Counted from the stretch's first letter, positions 17,028-26,877 are shown. The stretch is DNA of 64,000 nucleotides from Prevotella sp. UBA2725 (GCA_002353825.1 DEKJ01000058.1:50306-114305), one strand, 5' to 3'. The notes: generated from the sequence alone by a model not told the origin. Numbers and translations: made by a program.

Positions 17028-17879
17028 TTACTTTGCTACCTTCCTCATGGTAGCGTAGATGAGCTGGCGGAGCCTGTTGGGAATAATGCGGGTTGTAAAC
17101 CGAATGGAGACATTGAAGCAGAAGTCGGTAAAGGAAAGATAATGCAGCTCATGAAAAGCTCTCCACTGCGTCTTCGCTTCATCCACCGCGTATTTCCAAC
17201 CACCTCTTTTCTTGATGGTCTGAGGGTTGTATCTGAAGGCGAGAAGACTGTCCTGGATGTTATAGAATTTGCTTCCAGCTTTCAGCATCTTCATCCAAAG
17301 ATAGTAATCTTCGGGGAAGAGATCAGTCTGATAGCCGCCTACGCGCTCAACGGCGCTCCGTCGATACATAGCTAGGGGATGATTGACCGGGCAACGATGC
17401 TTGCCATACTGATAAATGTCCTCAGACTTCTCGGGTAGTCTTCGTTGAGAGTGTATATGATCGGGAGTATCAATGAATTCGTCGATCCATGCAGATACAA
17501 GATCATATTCCGGATGCTCAGCGAAGACAGCTATTTCTCTCTCGAAGCGGTCAGGATGGTTGATGTCGTCGGTGTCGGCTCGGGCGATAATATCGTGCTG
17601 ACAATATTTCATACCCTCATTGAGCGCCACTCCCAAGCCCCTATTCTGCTCGAATCGTACCACATGCAGCGCGGGGAAGCGGCTCTCATAGTCGCAGACT
17701 ACAGCCTCCAAGTTTCCCGGCAATCGTCCGTCCTCGACAAGTACGACATCATCCGACTTCACAGTCTGCGCGAAGACGCTGTCTAATGCCTCCTTTAGAT
17801 ATTCCGGATCTTCCTTTTTATAAAGGGAGAGAAGAACGGAAAAAGGAGGGTAATTGATAAATGAATTCAAATTATTCAA
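17028..17879 (-). CDS. Family 2 glycosyltransferase
   Basis: 283 residues with a GT-A fold: FSVLLSLYKKED start, VVLVEDG, NRGLGVALNEGM, and the DxD-type metal site ARADTDDINHPDRF (about residue 95). It resembles AmsE-type transferases of exopolysaccharide loci. It is the last gene of the operon. The start is TTG, because no ATG occurs before about residue 78 and the conserved fold begins by residue 13; the TTG lies in the end of the upstream gene with an 8-bp overlap. Donor and acceptor are unknown. Confidence 0.88.
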   Translation of the reverse strand: MNNLNSFINYPPFSVLLSLYKKEDPEYLKEALDSVFAQTVKSDDVVLVEDGRLPGNLEAVVCDYESRFPALHVVRFEQNRGLGVALNEGMKYCQHDIIARADTDDINHPDRFEREIAVFAEHPEYDLVSAWIDEFIDTPDHIHSQRRLPEKSEDIYQYGKHRCPVNHPLAMYRRSAVERVGGYQTDLFPEDYYLWMKMLKAGSKFYNIQDSLLAFRYNPQTIKKRGGWKYAVDEAKTQWRAFHELHYLSFTDFCFNVSIRFTTRIIPNRLRQLIYATMRKVAK

Positions 17880-19692
17880 GGCTATGAAGAGTATCTATGA
17901 GGTAGGAATCGTCTTCCCTATCACGGATAGCTAGACGAATAAGTTGTTTCCCAGTCTCTCCCATGTGGTTTTTAGTAGAGCAATTGCTGATGAGAATATC
18001 TCTCTTAATCAGTTCATTTGCTAACTCTGCCGATGAATACTTATTTGTAATTTCACAAAGAAAGAAATTTGCTTGTGATGGGAATACACGCAAGAAGGAA
18101 ATAGTCTGTAAGTCTTTATAGAATAATTCTCTTTCTAGAACAAATAGTCTGCAAGCTTTCTTGTAATCAGATTCATACTTGCCGAATATCTGCATATAGT
18201 ATTCTGCAAATGAGTTAATATTCCAGATGGATACTTCCTTTTTCACTCGATCTATGAGAGAAGTATCAGCTGAGGCAAGTATCCCTAAACGAAGTCCAGG
18301 AACGCCATACGACTTGCTGATAGATTTCATAACCATAAGGTTACGGAATCTCAATAGAATGTCATTTGAAAGTAGGCTGTTCTTCTCATAATTGTCCGTA
18401 AAGTCTACGAAACTTTCGTCAACGATGATTCGAATGTTTCTTTCTAAGCACCAGGATATGAGTTTCAGCAGATCCTTCTTCTCAATAAAGTGTCCGGAAG
18501 GATTATCGGGATTAATGAGTAGCAGTAACGAAATGTCTTTGTCTCCAAAGAAGTTAATAAGGTCGTCAATCGTGTATGAGAAATCATCTTTTTGTGAAAC
18601 GAAAGCTACGATTTGATCCTTATGCAGCCTGTTCGGATATTCGTCAAACGTAGGGAACAAGACGCCCACCTTCTTTCCGGCATGTTCCTCCATAACATTC
18701 TTGATTAGCTCCGCAGCTCCATTACCCACAACTATAAACTCTTGCCTAACAGAAAAATATTTAGCAGCAAGCAAAGAGTTGACGTACATTCCCGATGGGT
18801 ATTCTCTTAGCAAGATCTCAAAGTTTGACTTCATCTCCTCTATCATCCTTTCATTTGGGAAATAGGGATTGACAAGATAACAGAAATCTAAGAGCTTAGG
18901 GAAGCGCCAGAATCCACCATATCTCTTGTGGTACATATAAAATTTGTCTGCATCGCTTGAGAAAAGGGTGGATGCAATGTCAAGATCTTGTACGTCGTCT
19001 ATCTCGTACCATTTGTCATCTTGCAGGGGAAGCGCATGAAGACTTGACTGATGGATAACAGTCAGTACGCGTAAAACTTCTTCATAATACTGATTGTTCC
19101 CCATTACTTTGCAGTAGGCTTCGAGGAAAGGAACATATACTCCGGTTGAAAACTCCTTGCTGAACTTGTAAAGATTAACAGTTTTATAATAAGAGTCTTT
19201 GTCCTGGTATCTGAAGGAAGACTTATTAATGAAGTTCTCTATTTCATTGTTCTCGTTAATAGTGACCATGGTGCCATCCATCCATGATTGATATTTATCA
19301 ACGAGGGCAAGATTCGGATAAGGATCATTTATTAATTTTTGAAGTACACTGTCTTCAAAGATAATATCCGATTCTAATAGAATCGTGTCATCTTTACACA
19401 ACTCGTCCTTAGCAAGGGCCAACGAGTAGATGTTGTTTGTCTTGTCGTAAACCTTATTCTCGATATACTCAATTTTCAGGACCTTGTCATACCGATGGCC
19501 TATATATTCTTTAAGCTCGTTTCCCTTATATCCTATTACGATTACAAGTCGACTAAGGTGAAAGTGTGCTAACTGTGTGATAGCCCGGTCTATAAGTTTA
19601 ATGCCATTGACTTCCACCATACATTTGGTATTATTTTTGGTGTACTCGCCAAGACGTTTGCCCATGCCTGCTGCTAATATGATTGCTTGCAT
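17872..19692 (-). CDS. Fusion of a LicC-like nucleotidyltransferase and a CobD/HisC-like PLP enzyme
   Basis: 606 residues in two parts. Residues 1 to about 235 are a nucleotidyltransferase: IILAAGMGKRLGEYTKNN, KCMVEVNG, and DKTNNIYSLALA, which is typical of LicC-type cytidylyltransferases. Residues about 250-606 are a fold-type I PLP enzyme: VGNGAAELI, NPDNPSGHF, VDESFVDF and the lysine motif SISKSYGVPGLRLG. VDESFVDF is closer to CobD, which decarboxylates threonine phosphate, than to typical aminotransferases, though HisC-like activity is possible. With the LicD-like gene four bases upstream, a likely job is making a CDP-activated amino alcohol for decorating the glycan. Substrates are inference. 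The gene is AT-rich compared with its flanks. Confidence 0.85.
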   Translation of the reverse strand: MQAIILAAGMGKRLGEYTKNNTKCMVEVNGIKLIDRAITQLAHFHLSRLVIVIGYKGNELKEYIGHRYDKVLKIEYIENKVYDKTNNIYSLALAKDELCKDDTILLESDIIFEDSVLQKLINDPYPNLALVDKYQSWMDGTMVTINENNEIENFINKSSFRYQDKDSYYKTVNLYKFSKEFSTGVYVPFLEAYCKVMGNNQYYEEVLRVLTVIHQSSLHALPLQDDKWYEIDDVQDLDIASTLFSSDADKFYMYHKRYGGFWRFPKLLDFCYLVNPYFPNERMIEEMKSNFEILLREYPSGMYVNSLLAAKYFSVRQEFIVVGNGAAELIKNVMEEHAGKKVGVLFPTFDEYPNRLHKDQIVAFVSQKDDFSYTIDDLINFFGDKDISLLLLINPDNPSGHFIEKKDLLKLISWCLERNIRIIVDESFVDFTDNYEKNSLLSNDILLRFRNLMVMKSISKSYGVPGLRLGILASADTSLIDRVKKEVSIWNINSFAEYYMQIFGKYESDYKKACRLFVLERELFYKDLQTISFLRVFPSQANFFLCEITNKYSSAELANELIKRDILISNCSTKNHMGETGKQLIRLAIRDREDDSYLIDTLHSLE

Positions 19693-19696
19693 ATTC

Positions 19697-20491
19697 TTAG
19701 TATTTTCCGAAATCTATTCTTTTATGGTGTGCTGGTACTTGTTCTTCTTTTGGAGGAAGTTTCATGTAATCGCCGAAAACAATTTTGAGATATTCATCAT
19801 AGAGAATTGGAACAGGCAAATTAATATCTTCGAAAGGTACGCGTAACGTCCCTTCAAAAACTTCTTTCCTGCAAAAGGCATGTCTATAGGAAGTTCTTTC
19901 TGAAAGGAAAGCATAATAGCCAGTTTCCTCGCCATTATATTTTTCTTTCTCATGCTGAAAGAATTGTCCAATTGGATATAAATATTGTGGGAAAGATAAT
20001 GCCATAGCAATCTTCTTTACCAAGGAAGCACTTTTATATCCACGCTTCCGCATTAGAAATGCTGTTCGATATCGAGCGCAGATATATTGCCATGCTCTAC
20101 CTATTTTAGTGGGGGCTCCTCCGTCAACTCTGAATATATCAATAAAGATACCAAGCTGGTTCTGCTTACCAGCATACCCCTCAACCTCTTCCATATAAGT
20201 ACCTTTTAGTTTTACCTTGCAAAAATCAAGTGGCCAATCTACTAATCCTTCTTCAAAATAGTACTTCTCTGTGTTAAGTTGTTCACGGCAGACCTGAATG
20301 AACTTTCTATAGTTGGGTGGTGTCATCTGTATATCCAAATCATCATCCCAGGGAATGAAACCATGATGTCGAATAGCTCCAATAGCAGAGCCTCCATTGA
20401 GGCTGTATTCTATGCCATTTTTTATACAAAGCTCATCAATGTCTTTGGCAATGCTAAGTATAACTAATTGTAGATGTCTTAATTCTGTCAT
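19697..20491 (-). CDS. LicD-family phosphotransferase
   Basis: 264 residues with the LicD signature: NGGSAIGAIRHHGFIPWDDDL followed by DIQM near residues 32-56. LicD proteins move phosphocholine or related groups from CDP-linked donors to cell-surface glycans. Position directly before the LicC-like/CobD-like fusion makes a shared pathway likely. The gene is AT-rich. The transferred group (choline, ethanolamine, aminopropanol or a sugar phosphate) cannot be decided from sequence. Confidence 0.88.
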   Translation of the reverse strand: MTELRHLQLVILSIAKDIDELCIKNGIEYSLNGGSAIGAIRHHGFIPWDDDLDIQMTPPNYRKFIQVCREQLNTEKYYFEEGLVDWPLDFCKVKLKGTYMEEVEGYAGKQNQLGIFIDIFRVDGGAPTKIGRAWQYICARYRTAFLMRKRGYKSASLVKKIAMALSFPQYLYPIGQFFQHEKEKYNGEETGYYAFLSERTSYRHAFCRKEVFEGTLRVPFEDINLPVPILYDEYLKIVFGDYMKLPPKEEQVPAHHKRIDFGKY

Positions 20492-20505
20492 GTATTTATG
20501 TATTG

Positions 20506-21372
20506 TTAACGAGACTGAGATTTTATTCCGTCCTTCATTCCTTTTATTATATGTTTGAGATACGAAATTCTTTCAGAGCTAAATAATGTATAGTAAATAA
20601 TCTTTGCAATATATTTTATCCCATTATATAAGATCCATTTTTGAGGAGTATATTTTCTATGTATTAACCAAAGATAATTTCGGTATTGAAAGTACATGCG
20701 AAAAGGAGGTGTAATATGTATTTCGTATACCTTTGAACACTTTTTTGTTGCTATACCTAACCTATGATCCATTAAGATGTTGGTGTCATAAAAAAATCTC
20801 ACCTTTGTAAGGTAATGTGCTCTCCAGCACCATTCACAATCAACAGCATCAATGAATAGATCTTCTTCCATACCTCCTACTTCCTTAAATAATCTTACAG
20901 GGATAAGTGACATAGAATTCATGGTATGCGTAACTTCTAAGAGTTCATGACCTGCGATAAAGGTCTCTCTTATTTTTGCGATACTATACGATAATTTTTT
21001 GTGGCTATAATGGTCTATTCCTATAGGAGCAATTGCGCCTATAGGAACGCCAGCTTTTGTTAAGTCTTCCATTGTTTGTAATAAATCAATGATAGTTGTC
21101 CTTCCTATAAGAGTATCTTGATCGCAAGAAATAATATAGTCGTAGTCCTCCTGTATGAAGTATTTAATTCCTTGATTTTGAGCCGCAGCAATACCTTTAT
21201 TGCCATTCATAAATATATATTTTATTTTATCGGACTTAAAAGGATACTTGCATTGTTGCTTAGAGTTATCTACAATACAAATCTTATTAACCTGTATTGA
21301 TAAATCGCAGATAACCTTGTTTGCAACTTCCAAATCTGGATTATAAAAGATTATTAATGCTCCGATTTTCAT
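20506..21372 (-). CDS. Family 2 glycosyltransferase (rhamnosyltransferase-like)
   Basis: 288 residues from an ATG at 21372, which overlaps the upstream stop codon as ATGA; a TTG at 21390 would add six residues but is less likely. Motifs: IGALIIFYNP, ICIVDNS, NGNKGIAAAQNQGI and the DxD-type CDQDT. The NxGxAxAxNxG pattern and VDNS are those of the WbbL/RfbF group. It is AT-rich and paralogous to the next gene upstream, suggesting consecutive additions of similar sugars. Acceptor and donor are unknown. Confidence 0.87.
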   Translation of the reverse strand: MKIGALIIFYNPDLEVANKVICDLSIQVNKICIVDNSKQQCKYPFKSDKIKYIFMNGNKGIAAAQNQGIKYFIQEDYDYIISCDQDTLIGRTTIIDLLQTMEDLTKAGVPIGAIAPIGIDHYSHKKLSYSIAKIRETFIAGHELLEVTHTMNSMSLIPVRLFKEVGGMEEDLFIDAVDCEWCWRAHYLTKVRFFYDTNILMDHRLGIATKKCSKVYEIHITPPFRMYFQYRNYLWLIHRKYTPQKWILYNGIKYIAKIIYYTLFSSERISYLKHIIKGMKDGIKSQSR

Positions 21373-22223
21373 CTTATTTTCATTTTGCAATTGAGTCCAG
21401 CGAAGATTCCTTTAGCCATGTTTATCCAAATTCTAGGACCATCTTTTAATAATAAAGGAAAATAAAAGAATCTTAGAATTAATTTTATGCCAGAGGCGAC
21501 TTTCCATTGGAATGGCACATATCTTCTTTTAGCCAGCCACAGATAGTTGCGGTACTGGAAGAAATACCTTTTGGGGTTGGATATAATGACTTTGTATCTC
21601 CCTAACGACAGTTCTCTCTGTCCGACTTTGTGTTTTATTTTTACCCGATTTGTTATCCCGCAGACGAGCCCTTGTCTCTCTGCTTGCCAGCATAAATCAA
21701 AGTCGACATAGTCGATAAACAAGGCTTTGTCGATCTTCAGCGTGCCATTAAACAAGGATAGTTTGATGCAGGAGCCTGAGGATATAACATCCCGTCGGGG
21801 AATGAAGCCTTGGTCCAAAAGTTTGTCTTTATGAACAACAGATTTATATTCTTCTCCGTCATCCTTGTGCAACACTGTAGGTCCAAGGATAGCCAATGGG
21901 AATTTCCTGGCAATGGATTGATATTCTCTGCAGATGGATGCTGGGTAATCAAGATCGATACTGCTATCTTGGTCAACGAACACTACATAATCGGCTGTGT
22001 TCTTCTCTAACAGATAGTTGACAGCCAGAGCTTGGGCACCGGCTATACCGTCTTTGTTGCCATTATGGATATAGTGAAGGAAGCCAATGTCCCCATTGAT
22101 TATTGGTTCGGAGCTGTTGTCCACGACCACCCCGGCGTACGCTGTTGAAAGCCTTTTGATCTGATCGAGTTCCTCAGTGCTTGGCTGGAGAATAACAATC
22201 ACAAGGGCTATGTCTTTGTTCAT
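21369..22223 (-). CDS. Family 2 glycosyltransferase (rhamnosyltransferase-like)
   Basis: 284 residues with the same order of motifs as its downstream neighbour: VIVILQPS, VVVDNSSEP, NGNKDGIAGAQALAV and the DxD-type VDQDSS. The C-terminal YFFQYRNYLWL motif is also present in the neighbour as MYFQYRNYLWL, confirming that the two are paralogues. It starts seven bases after wzy and overlaps the next gene by four bases. Confidence 0.87.
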   Translation of the reverse strand: MNKDIALVIVILQPSTEELDQIKRLSTAYAGVVVDNSSEPIINGDIGFLHYIHNGNKDGIAGAQALAVNYLLEKNTADYVVFVDQDSSIDLDYPASICREYQSIARKFPLAILGPTVLHKDDGEEYKSVVHKDKLLDQGFIPRRDVISSGSCIKLSLFNGTLKIDKALFIDYVDFDLCWQAERQGLVCGITNRVKIKHKVGQRELSLGRYKVIISNPKRYFFQYRNYLWLAKRRYVPFQWKVASGIKLILRFFYFPLLLKDGPRIWINMAKGIFAGLNCKMKIR

Positions 22224-22230
22224 AACACCA

Positions 22231-23442
22231 CTATTTTGATGGACTGATTCTCGTTTGGTGGACCAGCAACTTGTACTTGTCCTGAAGCGTTAAGATGATG
22301 ACGAACAAGTATTGGAACAGAGTAGACAAGCTTAAGATCAGATTCTCTTGGAAGAATTGGAGAACAAGTATCTCTGCTATGTAGGCATAGAGGCATTTAA
22401 AGATTGCCCCGCCATTCTTGAACTTCCTATACACCCATCCGGTAAAGACTCCGTAGACAGAAGCAAAGAATGCCACACCTTTATAGCCAAAGTCTTGGAA
22501 AAATGGTTGGTAGACCGTATAGACGTTAGTCGAAACGGGTACAAACACGAAGGGCTGAAGTTTGGGCTCTATGGTATAGTTGGCGATGCCCAATTTTGTA
22601 ACGAAAGCATAAAAGAAGGCAAAGGTTCGTGAGCCAAATTGTTCAGTCACTTTTTGTTGTACTTGTTCGAAGGCAACAGGAGGAGACAGAATATACATGG
22701 CAATAAAGTCGAAGAGATTGCTGTCTTGTTGCTTGTCTGATGTTGTCCTTGCGATATTGATGCCGTAGAAGAGAATGATGATACCTATGCCACAGAGGGC
22801 GATGGTTCTCAGTTTGATGATATTCTTCTCATAGAGTACAAACATGGCAATTAACCCGAGGAAGAACAAGGAGCCTTTCTCCATGATAGCAAAGGCGCAC
22901 ATCAGGTTGGCAAGGGTGATAATTGTCATTCTCGTCTTCCCGACCTGTTTATAGAACCAGATACAAACAATGAACAACGCCTGGTTGATGGCGCTGATAT
23001 ATTTCAGGAGTGTACCTATGGCGTCTTCCTGACCAGCGTCGGCTAATACTCGGAGGTTGGACAGCAGATCTTCAGTACCGAACATTGTCACCGTCTTGAT
23101 GATTCGGAAGACATAGATCGGCGTGAAGACGAGGGATAAAGCAAAGAAAAAGTTCAGCCACCCGAGGTTGATGTGTGTCTCATCCTTGCTGGCTTTGCTG
23201 GAAGCCGGAGTAGCGTAATAAGTGAGGATGCCTGTGGCGGAGAGTATCGGTACCCATAAGAAAGTACAGATATAGAACCGGCTCTGTAGGGGATACAAAC
23301 CAGTATCTCCCGCATTGAGAAGCAGTATCATCACCAGCCAGATAGCGGCGGTGATGAACCATGGTGAGAAGGCATCGCCTATCCGAAAGAAATAGAATAG
23401 GACAAGAAATGCTGTTAATATAATGATAAGCGTTATACCCAT
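22231..23442 (-). CDS. Wzy-like oligosaccharide repeat-unit polymerase
   Basis: 403 residues, nearly all in hydrophobic segments (about ten or eleven) with one longer polar loop around residues 240-300, as in O-antigen polymerases. Primary sequence of Wzy proteins is poorly conserved, so the call rests on topology and on its place between Wzx and the glycosyltransferases. It would join repeat units on the periplasmic side of the inner membrane. An O-antigen ligase is the main alternative. Confidence 0.72.
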   Translation of the reverse strand: MGITLIIILTAFLVLFYFFRIGDAFSPWFITAAIWLVMILLLNAGDTGLYPLQSRFYICTFLWVPILSATGILTYYATPASSKASKDETHINLGWLNFFFALSLVFTPIYVFRIIKTVTMFGTEDLLSNLRVLADAGQEDAIGTLLKYISAINQALFIVCIWFYKQVGKTRMTIITLANLMCAFAIMEKGSLFFLGLIAMFVLYEKNIIKLRTIALCGIGIIILFYGINIARTTSDKQQDSNLFDFIAMYILSPPVAFEQVQQKVTEQFGSRTFAFFYAFVTKLGIANYTIEPKLQPFVFVPVSTNVYTVYQPFFQDFGYKGVAFFASVYGVFTGWVYRKFKNGGAIFKCLYAYIAEILVLQFFQENLILSLSTLFQYLFVIILTLQDKYKLLVHQTRISPSK

Positions 23443-23462
23443 CGTCAGTTTCTACTGATTAC

Positions 23463-24782
23463 TTATTTGGTCCAGAATGCTGAGGCCTTGCCCGAGATGA
23501 TCTTCTTATACTGTATTCGATTAAGGATAGCCCCCGGGATATTCACGATGACAAGCGCCAAAGCTATTCCGTTGATACCTAATCTCTTGGCAAATAGCCA
23601 GGCTAAAGGCAAATAGAGAAGGGCCGCTATTACCGTTGAGATCAGCTGGAGGTTAAGCGCTCCAATGCCGTTGAGAATATACGAATAGCTAAGGCTGAAG
23701 ACGATTACGAATATATAAGCCCCCATAATGCCGGATAACATCATGTTGGTCTTCACTCCCGATCCTACCCAGATATTGTAAACGAAAGGCGAGGCGAGCG
23801 TCATCACAATGATGATCAGTAACATAGACAGGACAATGAGATTGAGTTTCCTTACCGAGGATCGTATCCATTTGACATCGTGCTTGGCATAGGCATCAGT
23901 GGTCGCACTCCAGAATGGAATGGCAATGATGGTGAAGAGCATGACGATAAACGAGTAGTAGCGGTAGGTTACCTGGTAAGGAGTGACCAACTCGGGAGAG
24001 AAAAGTCTGGAGATCAAGATATTTGTAGATGCAAAGAGCACGATGCCGGCAATCTGCAATACAAAGAATTTCACACCGAGGGAGAACAGTTCTTTAATTT
24101 TGCTCTTCTTGAAGAATCTCCAAGAAGGCGAAAGTCCCTTATATTTCCACTGGAAGGTGATAGGGTAGGTTATCAGATAAGTGAGCAACGGACCGCCGGT
24201 ATAAGCTATTGCTACCCATGTCAGCGAGTGGATATGGCAGATCTGTTGAATGAAAACGGCCAGCAACGTTACTGTCTGGCCTAAGGTCACCAACGCGTTA
24301 TTGACGGCGGGCAACTGTAGGGCAAGGTAAACGTTTCCTATAAACTTAAAGATGAAAGTGTTTCCGACGAGTACGACAGAAAGACAGATCACCGCCGTGA
24401 GATTGGGGATGATGCGTGGGTCTACGTTTAGCAGTTTGTATAAGTCGATATTCGTACAAGCCAGCAGAATGAGAATAATAGCGGGAATGATGATTCCGAT
24501 CAGTGTAAAGAAAGTCGTGGAAACATATTCCTTTGCACCGCCTGAGTCTCTGAGTGCTATACGTTCAGAGAGCTTGTTTCTCAGTCCATTGCCAAGTCCG
24601 ATGTCAAGAGAGTCGATCCATATAAGAACAGAACTGATAACCATCCAGATGCCATTGATATAGTTGCCCAGGCAATGGATGGTAATCGGCACCAGCAGTA
24701 TCTGAACAATGCCAGCCCATCCTTTGATAACAAAGGAAAAGAGAATGTTTTTCTTTAAGAGTTGGCTTCTATTGTTTGCCAT
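23463..24782 (-). CDS. Wzx-like polysaccharide flippase
   Basis: 439 residues with about twelve to fourteen membrane segments. The N-terminal half shows the typical motif IDSLDIGLGNGLRNKLSE of the MATE-like polysaccharide exporter family. It should move undecaprenyl-linked repeat units across the inner membrane. It overlaps the upstream chain-length gene by 14 bp and is followed 20 bp later by the polymerase, so a Wzx/Wzy-dependent pathway is encoded. Confidence 0.9.
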   Translation of the reverse strand: MANNRSQLLKKNILFSFVIKGWAGIVQILLVPITIHCLGNYINGIWMVISSVLIWIDSLDIGLGNGLRNKLSERIALRDSGGAKEYVSTTFFTLIGIIIPAIILILLACTNIDLYKLLNVDPRIIPNLTAVICLSVVLVGNTFIFKFIGNVYLALQLPAVNNALVTLGQTVTLLAVFIQQICHIHSLTWVAIAYTGGPLLTYLITYPITFQWKYKGLSPSWRFFKKSKIKELFSLGVKFFVLQIAGIVLFASTNILISRLFSPELVTPYQVTYRYYSFIVMLFTIIAIPFWSATTDAYAKHDVKWIRSSVRKLNLIVLSMLLIIIVMTLASPFVYNIWVGSGVKTNMMLSGIMGAYIFVIVFSLSYSYILNGIGALNLQLISTVIAALLYLPLAWLFAKRLGINGIALALVIVNIPGAILNRIQYKKIISGKASAFWTK

Positions 24783-25704
24783 GAATTCTGCTGCTTAACT
24801 TGTTGTGGAGGGATATTGTCCAAAAGTCGAATAACAACGCATAAAACAACCAGATGAGCAGGTTGATGAACGTTCTGGGATGCTCCGGGCTCTTGGCAAT
24901 ATTCCCGTCATTGAGAGAGATGAAATTGATCTGATGCCTTTGCTCTTTCATTGCAGCCAGATGGTACTGCAGGTTAGCCTTGTTGTATTCTTCCAATGCA
25001 TTGTCTACATTCTTCTGAAGACTGTCAATGATACTCAGCTCTTCCATTAAAGTGGGAGAAGTGTTGCTGTCCACATATTTGGCATAGGCCTTCATGGCCT
25101 GGTCATATTTCTTCTTGCTGCTGATGCATTGCTTCCGCATGTTGTTCGTATTGATAACCGCAATATGCTTCGTGTATGCCTGAAGTATAGCCCGTAAGGA
25201 GGCTGAGGCTATCTCGGTAATCTCATAGGCAACCAAGGGATCCTGAGCCATACCTTTAATACTGATGATTCCCGTTTTTAGATCCACCTCCGTCATCATA
25301 CAGCGCTCCAGCCGGTTTTCTTCATCTTGACTGTTGAAGAACCGGCTCCACCAAGGCTCACGACTAAAAAGCAGATAATCTTTCAACTTGAGCCTTTTGT
25401 TGTCAGAGGTCTTGACATACGCTTCTCCCATCAGCCGGAAGAGTTTGGGCGACTTTAAAAGCTCATTGATAACGTTGGGCTCTGTGGTCACATTGCTCGG
25501 CTCTATAGTAGGATTCTGGAAGAGAAGCTTCAGCTTGTTGGTAGCCTTCTCCAGTTTATCTTCGCTCGCATTGATGGATATCTTTTTGATGGAGCAATAA
25601 GACTTGGGAATGGATACCGAGACAACGGTGCTGCCAACGATTGCAATAGCCAAAGAACTGATGAGGAGGATCTTGTATCGGCAGATAAGCTGTGTCCACT
25701 TCAT
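24769..25704 (-). CDS. Wzz-like chain-length determinant protein (second copy)
   Basis: 311 residues with a membrane segment near each end (about 12-30 and 285-302) and a mostly helical periplasmic part between them with coiled-coil character around 180-250. This is the Wzz/PCP layout. It has no C-terminal tyrosine-kinase domain. It is only weakly similar to the upstream Wzz-like protein and is shorter. The pair may regulate chain length together. Confidence 0.75.
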   Translation of the reverse strand: MKWTQLICRYKILLISSLAIAIVGSTVVSVSIPKSYCSIKKISINASEDKLEKATNKLKLLFQNPTIEPSNVTTEPNVINELLKSPKLFRLMGEAYVKTSDNKRLKLKDYLLFSREPWWSRFFNSQDEENRLERCMMTEVDLKTGIISIKGMAQDPLVAYEITEIASASLRAILQAYTKHIAVINTNNMRKQCISSKKKYDQAMKAYAKYVDSNTSPTLMEELSIIDSLQKNVDNALEEYNKANLQYHLAAMKEQRHQINFISLNDGNIAKSPEHPRTFINLLIWLFYALLFDFWTISLHNKLSSRIHGKQ

Positions 25705-25728
25705 ATATTCATAGTGTTATCCGGGAAC

Positions 25729-26877
25729 CTATGCAATCTGTATGATGTTCTTACGGTATCTTATAGCTATAATCAAAAGGTCAATAAGCGAACCGATGAT
25801 CAAGAAGGTAATGAGGATGAAAATCTTTGGAGTGTTGCAGTGCTTCAAAGGAACTGAAGCCGACTGGATGGTCGTAAAGGCGGGGGTGTTGTCCTGAAGG
25901 GTGGCCATTGACATTTGAAGCTGCTGCATGGTCTGCGTGTAGATATTGTATTTCAACTGCATGTCATTCTCCAGATCCTCTTGCTTCGATTTTACCGATT
26001 CGAGTGTGACATCCGTATTGGCATCACAATATGCTGCATATTTTTGTCTGGCTCTCGAATAGTCGAGCTTGGCCTTACGGTTGATCTCACTCATATATTT
26101 AACATCATTGCGCGACTTCTCCGTCTTATATTTGGTGATGAACTTCTGCAGTTCATCTTTGATGGCATTCGCCATAATGGTCGACACCAGTGGATCTTCC
26201 GTCTGTGCACTGATGGTGATGACATTCGTCTTCTTGTCCACCTGGCAAGTGAAGTCCTTTCTCATACTGTTTACGATACCATCCTCTATTTTTGTCAGAT
26301 GATGGGGATCAGGATGGAGGGAGTCTACGCGCGGCTGAACCTCATCTTTCTTAGAGAGTGAGGCGAAAAAGTGCTGTATTCCTCCTCCCACTTTCATGAA
26401 GAAAGTCTTCTTGGTCTTGTTCTTCTGATAGTCGTAGAAGTTGGTGTTTACTTTGTTGTCCAGTGTCTTCACCTTGACAGGAAGCAACTTGACGAGAAAG
26501 TCATTGGAAGACATCATGTCCGGATAGATCTCCGGGTAGATGGCGTCTCCTGTGGGGTTGGCCTCGTCAAAGAGTCCTACCATGGATGTGATAGACGATA
26601 TCTTACTGGCCAGGTTATTGCTTGTCGTCTCCGGCGCGAGCATGACCGTAGACCTGTACTCTTTGGGTTGCTGAAAAGCATACCATATGCCAAATATTGC
26701 CCAGACAAGTAATGTGATGGCAATAAATTTCCACTTGTGGGTAATGAGGAGGAAGAGGGCGACAAGGTCAACATTTATCTTATGACTATTTGAACTGTTA
26801 ACCTTGTCGTTTTTCTGAGTTGTGCTTTCAGAAGCTATATTGTTTTGGTTTTCCATTAGACGCAAAATGTTAGTCAT
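25729..26877 (-). CDS. Wzz-like chain-length determinant protein
   Basis: 382 residues. After an Asn/Ser-rich cytoplasmic tail, a membrane segment (about 48-66) leads into a Wzz domain with YRSTVMLAPE and the conserved periplasmic helices (KLDYSRARQKYAAYCDAN), and a second membrane segment near 352-372 ends the protein. It lacks a kinase domain. It is the first gene of the operon proper. Two ATGs (26877 and 26856) are possible; the first overlaps the end of a small upstream ORF and is given here. Confidence 0.85.
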   Translation of the reverse strand: MTNILRLMENQNNIASESTTQKNDKVNSSNSHKINVDLVALFLLITHKWKFIAITLLVWAIFGIWYAFQQPKEYRSTVMLAPETTSNNLASKISSITSMVGLFDEANPTGDAIYPEIYPDMMSSNDFLVKLLPVKVKTLDNKVNTNFYDYQKNKTKKTFFMKVGGGIQHFFASLSKKDEVQPRVDSLHPDPHHLTKIEDGIVNSMRKDFTCQVDKKTNVITISAQTEDPLVSTIMANAIKDELQKFITKYKTEKSRNDVKYMSEINRKAKLDYSRARQKYAAYCDANTDVTLESVKSKQEDLENDMQLKYNIYTQTMQQLQMSMATLQDNTPAFTTIQSASVPLKHCNTPKIFILITFLIIGSLIDLLIIAIRYRKNIIQIA

